Shown here in pieces: positions 29,146 to 40,802 of a stretch of 64,000 nt of DNA. The notes beneath the pieces were generated by a model that had not been told where the DNA came from, made no database searches, and saw only the letters and a program-made list of their open reading frames with translations. The translations under genes were made by a program, and so were the position numbers. How positions within the stretch are numbered: position 1 is the stretch's first letter; each line of letters starts with the position of its first letter. The stretch is from positions 1-64,000 of the forward strand of contig JANBQC010000061.1 in assembly GCA_027576995.1 (NCBI GenBank), written 5' to 3'. Origin of the DNA: Dimargaris cristalligena (Eukaryota; Kickxellomycota; Dimargaritomycetes; Dimargaritales; Dimargaritaceae).

Positions 29146-30766
29146 AGTGAAGGGTTGGTATAATATATATATATATATATAAGTATATGTGTGTCTATAG
29201 CAATTTAATAAAAAAAAAGCCTGAATGGGTCTAGTCAGCCAGGAGGTAAAACGAAAGTAGACTGTTGGTGAAAAAGGTAACCAAAGGTTGGAGGTAAAGA
29301 GCCAGCGAGAAAGGGGGTTTGGGAGTTTATAAAAGGTTGAGAAGCAAATGAGATGGACAAGGGCTGGCGTGGGGAAACGGGGCTGGGGTGGTCCATGTAT
29401 GCTGCTACTTGGGAAGAAGTTGGGCTGAGTTGCGGAGTTGAATATATGCATTCACCAACACCAATAACTTAGGGTGGTCTTCATTATCGACGAGATGAGC
29501 CATTGGTTCCCTTCTTTATCTTCCCTAATTCACCCTGACAGTCTCTATAATTATATATAGGTAAGCCATTCGTATGAGGAGAGTATGTCTCTACAATACG
29601 TACTCGTCAATTACGCTGTGGCCCCTCTCGCTTGGCAGCACCTAGAGCGCACTTCTAAAGCTTTAGATGCGCACCTTGGTAGAGGTAGCCAAGTCCACAT
29701 GGTTACGTTTCATGGACTGGGTGGCCTGACCCTCACCTCAGCTGAACCACTCACTCACTGTATCCGCAAGAACTGACGGCGGTGGAAGTGAGTGGGCATG
29801 GTTGTAATAAATGAATGTGCCACTTCTTCCAAGAGCCTTGTTACAGACCTACTTCATTATTCAAATGGTTTAGAGAGGACTTCCGTTCAACTAACGGAGA
29901 AGAGAGGGCTCTTTCACATGGATCCACGCCATGCCATTTTTTTGGTAAAAAAATATATCACTCCTATATGGTCTACTACTAGCAGGGAAAATTTTGCGTA
30001 AAGGACTGTGTATCTTTCGCCAGTCACTCCTCTCTCTATTCATAGATGAAAACCAAAGTCGGGCAATATGGTGGTGCGAATCAGCCCATGGGCCAATCCT
30101 GGCGTCCTTTATTTTCCCCTGTCAGGGTGACTTCATCAACAGCGAAGAGAGGGTGGGGAGGAGGTATAGTCGCTTGCTAGTGTGGTCAATGTTAAGTGTG
30201 GACCAGAGTACAGGCAATTTTCGGCCCAATCGCCTGCACAACCTGGTGAGGCAGGTAATGCATGGCCGAAAAGGGAGTATCGAATAACTAGCCACCCATT
30301 TAATAGTGATTGTCGAACCAATCCTCTTTTACAATACAGAAGGGCCAATTCGTGAAAAATGATAGACAGTCGGGAAGTGGGCGCGGCAGGGACAAAAAAA
30401 AAGCAGACCCAGCGCCACGCAGGTGGATACCACATTCCATACTAACAATGTATCAATGCCAAGTAATAATGTAAATATTTGGTTTCTCAGTTGGCATGCT
30501 GCAGTAATATAAATTTGGTAAATAAAGGGGCAATTGGAAGCAGGCGGGTGGGTTAAAAGGTTTGGGAAGAGCAGTGGTGAACAATACTCAACTAGTCTTG
30601 AAAAAAATACATATCCATTATATATATATCACCACCTAATTGTTATCGTCATGAGTACATTCGGAAATATGGAAATGCCTTTTAGAGGTTTATGTATAGT
30701 AAAATCCCAACCACATTATATGTACGTATGGAGTTTAAGCCAAACACGCTGGCCATCACTATATGC
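29146..30766. other. Intergenic region between Rrm4-like gene and SLT11
   Basis: The left part is the promoter and leader of the RRM gene, with a (TA)n tract at 29163-29181. A 63-codon frame at 29585-29776 (plus) starts with ATG behind a TATATATA stretch and has plausible codon use (MSLQYVLVNYAVAPLAWQHL), but it has no recognised domain and no visible downstream exon. The rest shows nothing. Confidence 0.45.
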
Positions 30767-31988
30767 CTATGAGCGGGAGGAACCTAATAGAGTGGGGTCC
30801 TGGCTAGTGTAGCTGGCTTTAGCGTTGGCAGCCCCGGGAGGAAGAGGCATCTGGGCCACCGGTGAACCTTGGTTGTCTAAGCATGTCGAATCAAGAGAAA
30901 TAGCCAGTCGATAAACAGTTAGTAAAAGCGAACATCCAAGTAGCACTACTGGTCTCAGTAAAACATATGGAAAAAGATAATACACCATTGGAAATCATTC
31001 GATGTTGAGCAAAATAACACTTACCTTTACCGCCACCAGACTGTTTGAGTTCCGACTGGGGTCCCTGTTTCCGGGGCCGACCCCAGGCCACTTTCAGAAG
31101 GGCGTCTTTGATAGTTAGCCGACCAAACGACTGTGCGGCCGCCTGTTCCGCCGCCGCCCGACTCACAAAATTAACAAAGGCGCACTTCTTCGCATGGGAA
31201 AGCACCACCGAGTCAATTTCGCCAAACACGTAGAAGTGCTGCCGTAGGTCAGCTTGGGATATATCGGGGGTAACGCCGACCAAGAATAGGGTTGTGACGG
31301 TGGGGTCGGCGGGGGGTTGTAGGGACGACGTGGCATTCTTCTCCCCCAGCCGGTTGAGCATCCGGTTGGCCACGGGGTCGTTGTTGCCGTAGTACCGGTC
31401 CTTAAAATTCTGTTTGGCCAGTTCCTCGTCCTCCGTTTTGGGCATTTCGTGTCGGTAAGGGCAGGTGTCCCCCCGGGTACATTCCCCTTTGGCGAAAAAC
31501 GAACACAGCTGGGCCCGATTCCGGGCGTAGTAGGGCTGTTTACGCGCCATCCGCTTCAACGTTTCCCGGGCCGCCGAATCCGCCCGACTGTAATCGTGGT
31601 AACTCTCGCCATTCTCCAACCGTTTCTCCGCATTCTGCATGAAGTATTCCCGATTCACGTCGGATTGGGGCACATCTTCACTCACGTTGAGAATACGGTC
31701 CCGCACTTGAACGGGCAGGCCAAACTCAAGGTCGAGCATACACGTCTGGCACGCGTTCTTGAGTTTGGCGCAGGACTGGCAGATTTCGGTCTTCTTGTAA
31801 CGCATGTTCTTACCCGGTTGCCAGCGGAAGATGGTAAAGGGTCGGGTGCAGATCTTGCACTCGCGGCCGTAGCCCTGCCGGGTCATGCGCATGTAAGGAT
31901 TCTCGCCCAGACAGGTCTCGCAGACTATGGGGAAATCAGACTGCTCCCAGCCTTGCTTGTTGGGGTCCGACTTGTTCATGGTGGTCAT
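30767..31988 (-). CDS. SLT11: Pre-mRNA splicing factor Slt11/Ecm2 (RBM22)
   Basis: Two exons, 31025-31988 and 30767-30876, are joined across a 148-bp intron (donor GTAAGT, acceptor CTTAG) into 357 aa. The N-terminal Cys-rich part has FPIVCETCLGENPYMRM, CKICTRPFTIFRW and CAKLKNACQTCMLDLE. A CCCH finger follows (CSFFAKGECTRGDTCPYRHE), then DRYYGNNDPVA and an RRM (TLFLVGVTPDI, CAFVNFV, LKVAWGRPRK). The short second exon ends with YTSQDPTLLG, matching the YPSQDPQRMG tail of human RBM22, which confirms the splice. The family contacts U6 snRNA and the intron in the activated spliceosome (NineTeen-related complex). Confidence 0.95.
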
Positions 31989-32619
31989 TGTGGAAAAAAG
32001 GGATAGTGGGGCTGGAAAGGGAAAAGGAAGGTAGGGTATATATAGAAATGCACAGAGGAGGCTGAATGAATAAGGGTAAGAAGTGACTACACTACGAGTG
32101 ACCCAGTAGGGTCGATTAAATAGAGGTAGAGGGGATACGGTGAAATACAAATAACTGTCAAAGTGGGTAAATGTAAAAGTAAGTCAACTGATGGGCACAG
32201 TACGAACAGGTAGGGCGAAGTGCATTTTCTTTTGCCACAAAGGCGTATAAATGATGATGGCCACGCGGAGGTTGGTAAATAATATAGGCGGCCACAGCCT
32301 CCGCTTTGTGCAAGAGGGTCTAAGATTAGTCATGTGATCATATCCACCACCACGGCAGGATTATAAATCCACGACCTCTGGTAAAGCCCCAGCCCCAGGC
32401 CTGGAAATAACCCTAGGGTTCCTTTTCCTTTATGTCCATATGACTTGCTAGTATATTCTGCAAAAGACTTACTCACATTATCTTGTGCTATTAAATGTTT
32501 ATTTTTAATCCAGGGTATCGAAGAATAACCGAAAGGTAACTTGTACCTAGATTTGATCAAGGATCACTCCTTGGCCAGCTATTAAAGAAATGAAACAGCG
32601 GTGCCGAGAAATTGGCCAT
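31989..32619. other. SLT11 promoter and HOM2 3' flank
   Basis: Both neighbours are on the minus strand. The right part of SLT11's upstream region has TATATA-like sequence near 32036-32042. AT-rich sequence at 32440-32560 is the likely 3' flank of HOM2. No gene is seen. Confidence 0.5.
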
Positions 32620-33954
32620 CTACTCCCGCGCTTTTAGGACCCCCTTAGCAACCGCCAATTCAGCATTCAAGATACTACTGCCGGCGGCCCCCAGGACCGT
32701 ATTATGCACCAACAGGGTGAACTTCAAGTCCAGCACGGGACAGGGGCGGATCCGTCCCACCGTCACCGTGTTACCACCATGGGTGTCCCGATCCAACCGA
32801 GGCTGGGGACGGTCGGGCTGGGTGGCCACAACGATGGGATGTTTAGGAGCCGAATAACAGCCCAGCAATTGCGACTCGCTCTGGAAATCGGACAATACCT
32901 TATCGACTTCCGCCACGGTCGGCGGGGAGAAACTGGGATCCGTGGACCGGGCAAATTTAACGGACACGCATTCAGTGTGACCGTCCACGACGGCTACACG
33001 GTTACAAGTAGCCGACACGACGGTATTGTCCAGGGCCCGGAACCCGGAATTATCGGGCAGGACACTACCCAAGATTTTCGCCACTTCGGTTTCCATTTTG
33101 TCTTCTTCGCCGTCAATGAGCGGGATCACGTTATCCAAAATGTCCAAGGAGCTGACCCCCGGGTACCCGGCGCCGGAAATAGCCTGCATGGTGGTGACCA
33201 TGACGTAGCTCAACGGGCCAAAGGCGTCCTGGAGGGCCCGCAGGACAACGACCAGACCGGTGGTGGAACAATTGGCGTTGGTGACGAGGAACCCGTACTT
33301 CAGGTTGTGCTGGGCCCGCTGGTGCTCGATAACGGTGAGGTGTTCCGGGTTGGCCGTGGGTACGATCAACGGAATGTTGGCCCCCATACGGTGGTTCTTG
33401 GCGTTGGAGAAAACGGCGATATCCGCCTTCAAGAAGGCCGATTCTATAAAGAGTCGGGCGAGGTTGGGCAAAATCACATTATATTATATAGGGCATAGAC
33501 ACGCAATGATTAGGGGGGATGGAATTAAGCATGTTTAACTGAGCCTGTGCTGGCCCTTGGTAATGCATTCTCACCTGCACTTTCCCCATTCAATCATAAG
33601 AATACATAAATAAATATAAATATATATATATATATAGAGAGAAAGAGAGAATCACTTACCCACATCGCCAGCGACGCTCGAGTCTAATCCAGAAAAGACC
33701 ACGTCACAGTCGGCAAAGGGTTGGGGCTCGCAAGCCTGCACCACCAGCGACCCTACGGCCTTAGTGTAGGGAGCGTTCATTTTCCAGCGGACCACCTGGT
33801 CGTAGGGTTTACCAGCCGAGCGAGGCGAGGCGCCCAGAGCGTGGATGGTGAACAAGGGATGGGTTTCCAGCAGTACGATAAACCGCTGGCCGACGGTGCC
33901 GGTAGCACCCAGGATGCCAACCTTGAGTTTGCGGGCGGGTAGCACGGTGGTCAT
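32620..33954 (-). CDS. HOM2: Aspartate-semialdehyde dehydrogenase
   Basis: Two exons, 33660-33954 and 32620-33443, with a 216-bp intron (donor GTAAGT, acceptor TTATAG) encode 372 aa, close to the usual 365. The splice gives AGDVESAFLKADIAVFSNAK, in register with yeast Hom2. The NADP-binding start is KVGILGATGTVGQRF. The catalytic Cys is about residue 157 in TNANCSTTGL. The dimer and substrate region carries MQAISGAGYPG, and the end has RLDRDTHGGNTVTVGRIR. It converts aspartyl phosphate to aspartate semialdehyde in the cytosol, the branch point to homoserine, threonine and methionine (lysine in diaminopimelate organisms). The intron carries a (TA)n tract at 33620-33635. Confidence 0.96.
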
Positions 33955-34890
33955 TTTTAGTTTGAGAGGTAGAACAGATAGGTGAAGAATAGACGGTGTT
34001 GTGTATGACACGCGTGTAGGGTCCGTGGTGTAAACGAGAGCAGTGAGGGTTATATAAATATAGACTAATGAGCAACTTGTAGGTTGCACGGTAAAATATA
34101 TAAAGGCTAGTGGGTGAAGAAGCGTTCGGGTAGTTAGTTGGGAAAAGGATCGCGTGGATAGTATAAGTAGGTAAATAAGCTAAATAGGAGCCAAGGGGCA
34201 AGAATACAGTGGAATACGACTGGGTGATATGATAATACTCCAAGAACTGCTGTTGTAGTGGTGACTCTTCTAGTTTAATGGGGAGAAACTCCCCAGTCCA
34301 AGACTTGGTTCAGTCTGCGGGTGTAGTGTAACCACCAATCACGGAGCTATAAATCCGGCTGAAAGGGATAGGCAGTCAAATAGGACTGCTCTCTTCCTTT
34401 TCAGAGGTGACCAGCTATTGCTCATAATTAAATCCATCACTCCTCCTCCACCCCTGTAAGATAAAATCGGCCCCGTTCTTAGCCAATCCATTCCCGTATA
34501 GCCATTGTGTGCGATTAGAATGTATATATCACGTATTTTATTACCATTAAAAGATTTGAGTTAATAGACTGAGTTAAATACTATCTAGTTAGTTAGATAA
34601 ATAACCATATAGAGGAGATTCGACACCGCAGAATATCATTATGGGTAGCTTGTGACTGGTGGAATTAGTAAAAAAGGCTATTTAAACCCCAAAGCATCTG
34701 ACTAGGTGGCCTAATATTCCATTATAGCGAGGCCCGGGTAGCGACCATACTGCCTACATTACCAAGGAACATGAAGTGCTACAAATATTAGGACCAAGGT
34801 AGGGGATTCCTCAACATCCACCGATGGATTAAAATATACAGACATACCTTTCATTAATTGCCAGTGATAATAAACCCAAAATGGTCAAAT
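33955..34890. other. HOM2 upstream region
   Basis: CT-rich on the gene strand for about 200 bp, then AT-rich. No gene is seen before the 5S rRNA gene. Confidence 0.5.
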
Positions 34891-34892
34891 CC

Positions 34893-34900
34893 AAAAAAAA
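34893..34900 (-). terminator. RNA polymerase III terminator of 5S gene
   Basis: A run of eight T on the minus strand directly follows the 3' end of the 5S sequence, as expected for polymerase III termination. Confidence 0.85.
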
Positions 34901-35016
34901 GTTATAGCACCAACTATTCCCAAGTGGTCACCCACCTCAGTACTAAATTGGCTGATAAGCACTTAACTTCGCAGATCTAACGGGATACGGTGCTAACGCT
35001 TACATATGGCCACAAC
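34901..35016 (-). rRNA. 5S ribosomal RNA, dispersed single copy
   Basis: The minus strand starts GTTGTGGCCATATGTAAGCG and ends GGTGCTATAAC. These ends pair as helix I (GTTGTGG with CTATAAC, allowing G-U). Conserved internal-promoter segments are present: CCCGTTAGATCTGCGAAGTT with AAGTTAAGTGC (box A region), the loop E side GTACTGAGGTGGGTGACC, and GGGTGACCACTTGGGAAT (box C). The length is about 116 nt and a T8 terminator follows. Several unusual bases (GTAAGCGTTAGC, TTATCAGCC) mean this could be a variant or decaying copy. Confidence 0.9.
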
Positions 35017-36047
35017 TGAAAATGGTTCGTAAAAAATAATTGTCATTGACAAAAAGTCACGTGATTTAATGAAATAGAATTCGGTATTAAATTTAGATGT
35101 TGCCGCTATGCTCTTTATCTTCCCCCAGTGAACCTTTTTAGCGATACCCGAAGACTATGGTTGAGTTTTGGACTTTTAACCAACGAGACACTTAATATAT
35201 GGCGGAGATTCAAGACGACCGCTCAATGTATAGTACACTTGGTTAGATAGGGTTCGCTGGTTGAAACCATTTCGTTAATTTCAATGCTTACTAACTCGGC
35301 TATCGCACCATTTGCTTCGCGTATTTTAATTACCGTTACTCTATTGATTTGGCTGCAATTCAGACAGTAGGACCGGTGTGCTGATAAAATGGCATTCCTC
35401 CAGCTATACAGTGCTAATTCATACATGCCAGATTTACTTTAATCAACAAATATTGCCGCACATTACTTTGCAACGAAAATATAAGAGGAGGCAATAAAGA
35501 TAATATCAAAAACATATACGGGAAGGCGAATGTAGAGGATGGAAGGACAACGTGGGACACCCATAAATTAATTATAACGGATAACTTATCATTAAAAATA
35601 AAATGGTAATCGTAGGGCCTTGCAAATACGAATAACTCTCGGAAGTGACAATGTCCAAGAGGCAAAGGCAAATAATAATGCACCAAAAAAAGGGGGGGAA
35701 GGGATAATTATATCCATAGTGGGAATTACGGGCGAGACTGGGACACTGATGCTAGCTAATAATAACGTATGCCATGAAATAATAAAACAGAGGTCAATAA
35801 AGGATGAGTGGGCCGAAAGAATAGAGCGATGGATTTGTGGATATATAAAAAGAAAGAAAAGGGCGTTGGGCAAAGAGAATAAATACCATTAAGGCCTAAA
35901 CAACATTTAACTAATTATTATACCGGACAGACTACAGTATTCAATATTGAAAACCTCCTTCAAAGCATAAATACTCTTCAAATGTGAAAACAGCTGTTGT
36001 ACCGAAAAGTAATGCGAATGGGACTGCTATTATATATAGTGAGGATA
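35017..36047. other. Intergenic, AT-rich
   Basis: Nothing recognisable between the 5S gene and the PPP1R37-like gene; open frames are short and AT-rich. Confidence 0.5.
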
Positions 36048-39000
36048 TTAGGATTCCAAATCCACCGGGTCCTCCTGCAGTAGTTTAACCTTAAGTTCTT
36101 CACCGGAGATATCCTCCAGTAGGGCCCCGGCCCAGATATTCGAAGTATGCGCCGCCGATCCCATCAGATGTTGCCAGCTTGACGAGCGTTTCCGGTGGGT
36201 CCGCCGCGGGAATGAATTATGGGATTCGCCGCTTGATGGCCCAAATGATTCACCCGACGTGGCCGTTGAAGCACTCTTGGGGTTATGCATGGTGGCTGAC
36301 TCTGGTTGGAAACCCTGGGTCGGTGTGGGTGTAGTGTCATTCGAGTCAGGTTTGGTCCCGGAAATGTTTAAATGCCGTGACAGGAAGTTCAATGGGTTGT
36401 TCAAGGGGGAGGTGACTGAGGTGGCAGCGGAGCCCCAGCCCGAACTGGTTTTCGGACCACGGTTGAAGGGGACGGGGTTGGAAAGACTACGCTGCACCCG
36501 ATTGATCATCGATGCCACGGTTGGCTCATTAGTAGACTGGAGAGATTCGGCATCATTATCATCGTCATGGGCTTCCAGTGATGCATGGTAGTCGGTTCTG
36601 GACTGCGTGCCCGATGCGGAAGACTTATCCGAACCCCCCGACCGAGACTCCAAAGACGAGGGCGAGTTCTTAGCATCCTCGCTCGCAACCACACTGCCCG
36701 GTGATTCGGTGGCAGATGCTGATTCAGATGATAAGGTGCCAGTGGTTAGGTACTCGTCGCTGATATCTGATAAATCACTCTCATCTTCAGAGCCCGATTG
36801 TAACCCGGGCGAGGCAATCAATGCACTCATGACCTCTTTGGATTTCTTAAGCACACGGCCCTCTTCTTCGCGAATGGCACGATTTTGCTGCTCAAAGCGA
36901 GGGCTATTCAGTGGGACTCCTCCCCCAACCGCTTCCGGTTTCTGCTGCTGTGAATGATTAACTGTCAAAGTGGGTGACATAATAGCGTGGAACTGCAGTA
37001 CCTTGGAGGATCCTAGACCGGTACCCTTATTATCGTGGGACAGTACAACGGGACTGACCCGAATTTCACCCGCCGTGTGATCCATACCACCGATGTGTTC
37101 TTCGGAGGTGGCCATATAGCCGTCCGCAGTCGCATCAGCTGTGGGCAGCAAGGAGTGTGGAGAGTTCGAGGACTCGGCAAAGGATGAGGCCAAGAGATCT
37201 TTAAGGTCAACGGTATGGACCGCCACTTCACTTTCGTCGCTTTCCGTCGATAGCTGGGTGCCAGTCGATTCAGTAGACGACGATGACATCCCAGACAGGG
37301 TACGGTGTGGTGGGGTAGGCGGAATGGACATCAGCTCCTCGGTGGAGCTCAGAGTATCCGCGCTAGCCATCGCACCATTCGAAGGAGTGGGGTTCTGATC
37401 GTCATTGACGGGCAAAGTCTCCTCTGGCAATTTGGAATCAACGGACAAAGCGGCCATTTCCTGATTGGGCATTTCGGGTGGGGTAAGGGCCCGCAGCTCG
37501 GGCGAGGTGTGCTCAGAGGCAGTCATGGATGATGGTAATGTCGCAGGCGTCGGGGTCGGTGTGTCGTTAGGACTGGCTTGGCGTTGCTGTTGTTGTCCCG
37601 TCGAGGAACGGGTACGCGAGAGTGCAGACCCAGATGCCGCGCTTGACGATACCGATGGGGCCGAACGCGCTGATGAGGATGAAGCTTGGGGCGATATAGG
37701 TTTTGCAGGCCGCTCCACCTGCTGGCGTTCCATATTTTGCACACACACACTCAAAATATCCTGGGACAGTTTAGACATGATGCCGTTGTTGGGTGCAATC
37801 GTAACCTCGAGGCACACAAGGCTCTGGTTCATTTTAACCGATGCGGCCAACGCCATCACCCCGGCCAAGTCGATTCCGGGATTATGGGACAAATTGAGGT
37901 GGGCGAGGTGACGGATCTCCGACAGAAGCTCAGCGATGACAATGGCGCCTTCATCCATAAGTCCCGTTTCTTCCACGAAAAGTGCCCGCAGGTCATGGTT
38001 GACGGTAAGCGAGCGGGCCAGGGCCTTGATACCTTTCAGTTGCGGACCGCAGATGGGATTGTGGCTGAGATCTAGCGAACGCAGGCCTTGATTATATGAC
38101 AGATAGGGGGTAAAGCCGGCCAGAATTAAGGGGTCGAGTTTGTTATTGCGTAGGGCTAGGGACTCCAGGGTGTTGGGGTGGAATTGGAGCAAGCGGCCGA
38201 TTTCGCAAACCCCGGCTTTGAGCTCATTGTCACTAAGATCGAGGCTAATTAAACTGGTGGACGGGAGTTGGGGACCATTCATCATGGAATTGGCGGACCC
38301 CGGCGGGGATCCAAAGTAGTCGGTTTGGCCGGAAGGGGAAGGGAGGGGCATTCCCCCGACCATATTAGCCGTAGAGTACTGGGGCTGGAGTGGGGTGAAC
38401 AGGTGTGGTGGAGTGGAGTGTGCCGGTCCTGATTTGTTACCATTGATACTGGGGCCGCTGCCGGTTCCACTCCCCGATCCCCGCTGGGTGCCGTTGGACG
38501 TGTAATCGTAGGACTGGGCAATATCGTTGGGACTATCCAACACGGACGCCGAGCTGCGTTTTTCGGTGCGCTGCCGGGAGAGTGCGCCAATAAATGGCCG
38601 GGGCTGAAGTAAGGGCGCGGCCCAGGTGGTGACCGAAAATGCCGGGATGCGGTTCAGGCGTAGGGACAGATGTCGGACTTGCGAAAAATGGATAGCTAAG
38701 GCCAGCTGTTCTAAGTGGGCGGGTTTCAGCCCACAATTGTCCAACCGAAGGATTAGTAGGGAACAATGACGTAAGAATTGGGGCGGCGGGGGGGCGCCAC
38801 CGGGATGGTCAGAAGGCCCAGGACAGGATGGGAAAGATTCAGTGGAAGACGAGACAGCAGAGCCACCGGACTGCATTGGAAGGGGGCCTTTCCACACGCG
38901 GGGCACCAGAACCGAGCACAAGTAGCGCACCATCTTCTTATCCATCGCGATTCCGGACAGATTTAGCGATTTAAGCCGTTTGGATTCCTTAATGTAAGTG

Positions 39001-40802
39001 GCCAAGTAACCCATACCCTCGGCCTTAATCCGCTTATTACGGGCCAGGCTCAGATGTTCGAGTTGATCGGCGTAAATCAGACTGTGCATAAGAATACGGA
39101 GACTTGAATCGTCCAGGGCGCAATTGTCCAATTCGAGGCGCCGAAGACCGAAACTGAGGTCCAACATTTCGGCAATGGGTGTTATGGACTGTCGGGTTAG
39201 AATTTCGCCGGTGAGGCTCAGTGAGCTGAGGGACTGTCCCCGGGAGATACGATTTAGCAGAATGGTTTCAATGCGCTGTAGGGGGAGCTCATAGAGGGCC
39301 AAACAGCTGCGGCGGTAAGCGTCCAAAACGAGCTCCAGTGGGTAGGTGGTGGGCGGGTGGGTTTGCCAAGCCCCAGACATGGACAGTTTGCTTCGGCGAG
39401 ACCGCGCTCGTTTTGGCTTGGCAGTTGATCGGCCTTCAGGGAGAGTAATTTAAAGTGCCAATGTAATGAGTGAAAACATCCAATAGGCAATATGATATAA
39501 CAGGTTAGTATTAGACATTAGCGTTGCCAAGACGATTTCTACAATAAGGAGCCGTGTAACGGCCACCTCTAACTATGGTGTAAATCAAGCGACTATACTG
39601 GTACATACGGGGAAATGGACGGGTAATATATAAAAATGTGGTTGATCATTCATTTGCATTTCTTAGCACTTACCATGGACGGATACATCGGCCATTGCAT
39701 CAGGTTGCGGATTAGAACTGCAACGCGGGGGTAATGGTGGCAAAGGCTTATTCGCAGCGGCGATGTCACTGTCTAGCTCCCCGGTTGGTTTCGAAGAGCT
39801 ATTCAGTTCAGAGAGGGGGCTGACGTGGACCGCTGGCGATGCCTTATCGGAAGCCTGGGCGGAATTGGTTGATTCGATTGAATTACCATCTTCATTCTCC
39901 GAGTCGGATAAGATTCGGTCATCGATGCCGTATTCAGTAATAATGGTAGGCAACGAAAAACGGACCCGCCGAATGGTGATGGGATTCATGGTGGTTTGGG
40001 GGTCCAGAAGATCCAGCTTGCGCAAGGCATCGGCCGACGGGGACGAAAGGGGAGGGGTGGCCAATAGGGATGTCCGCGAGAGGTTGAGGGACAGGCGTCC
40101 GGGCAGAGTAGGGGATGGAGCCGGGACTTGGAGAGCAGGTATCTGATTCGGGGCCATCATCATCAGCATTGGGTCCGGAGGCAGCGGGCCGTCTGTAGAT
40201 CGGTTGGGTACCGGTGTCCGCCCATTCAAGGCTGAGGTCAGTCGATGAATACCACCGCCCCCGCTAGGCGTGGGGGTTGGCTGTAGTGAATAGCGTTTAT
40301 GGGAGGCACTGGAGGTAGATGATGTCTGGGAAGGTACGTTCAGGTGGTGGGACGAATGGGAGGGAGTGGTCTTGGCATGGTTCAATGAATGGTGGCTGAG
40401 GTGGGGATGGTGCTGCCCACTAGCGTGGCTGCCACTGGCACTCTTTAACAATGACGACACGTTGGCCAGGGGTGACCGTTTAAAGCCCAGCTTGGCAAAA
40501 GCCCCTCGAGGGGACGGCGGGGAAACGGGGGTAGGGTTGCCCAGGGAGGGGGTAGCATACTGTTGCTGGGGGTTACCGTGCTGGGCCAGAGTGGAGCCCA
40601 GAATGTCGTTCCATTCGGGCTGGTCCGGGGACTGGGATGAGGTTGAAGGGCCGTGGGAAGCGGGCCCGGCCGAATGGTGGCTGCTGTTGCCGAGGGGGAG
40701 GATTTTAGTTTGGAGGCGTTTCCAAACGGACGGCGAAGTTTGTAGGGTAGGGGCCTTAAGAATGCCCCTCGAGGGCTGATGGGGTTGGTGCGATTGAGAC
40801 AT
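36048..40802 (-). CDS. PPP1R37-like LRR regulator of protein phosphatase 1
   Basis: Two exons, 39674-40802 and 36048-39433, with a 240-bp intron (donor GTAAGT, acceptor CCTGAAG) give 1504 aa. The start is ATG 40802 (MSQSHQPHQPSRG). Residues 1-370 are disordered and Ser/Pro-rich and contain RRVRFSLPTIITEYGI near 278, an RVxF docking motif for protein phosphatase 1. The junction adds a basic stretch (KPKRARSRRSK). A ribonuclease-inhibitor-type LRR domain covers about 400-930. It opens with YPLELVLDAYRRSCLAL, which matches the same position of human PPP1R37/LRRC68, and contains LDLSDNELKAGVCEIGRLL, LESLALRNNKLD and LRSLDLSHNPICG. The C-terminal third is acidic and Ser-rich. RVxF just before such LRRs is the PPP1R37 layout, so PP1 binding is the likely job. 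Confidence 0.85.

Noticed and set aside
29146..29451. N-terminal extension of the Rrm4-like protein to an upstream ATG
   Set aside because: The extension is Phe/Pro/Tyr-rich and includes the (TA)n tract; MLTDKG at 29145 starts normal sequence.
35245..35330. A tRNA-like GGTTCGCTGGTTGAAACC stretch
   Set aside because: No acceptor or anticodon stems can be drawn around it.
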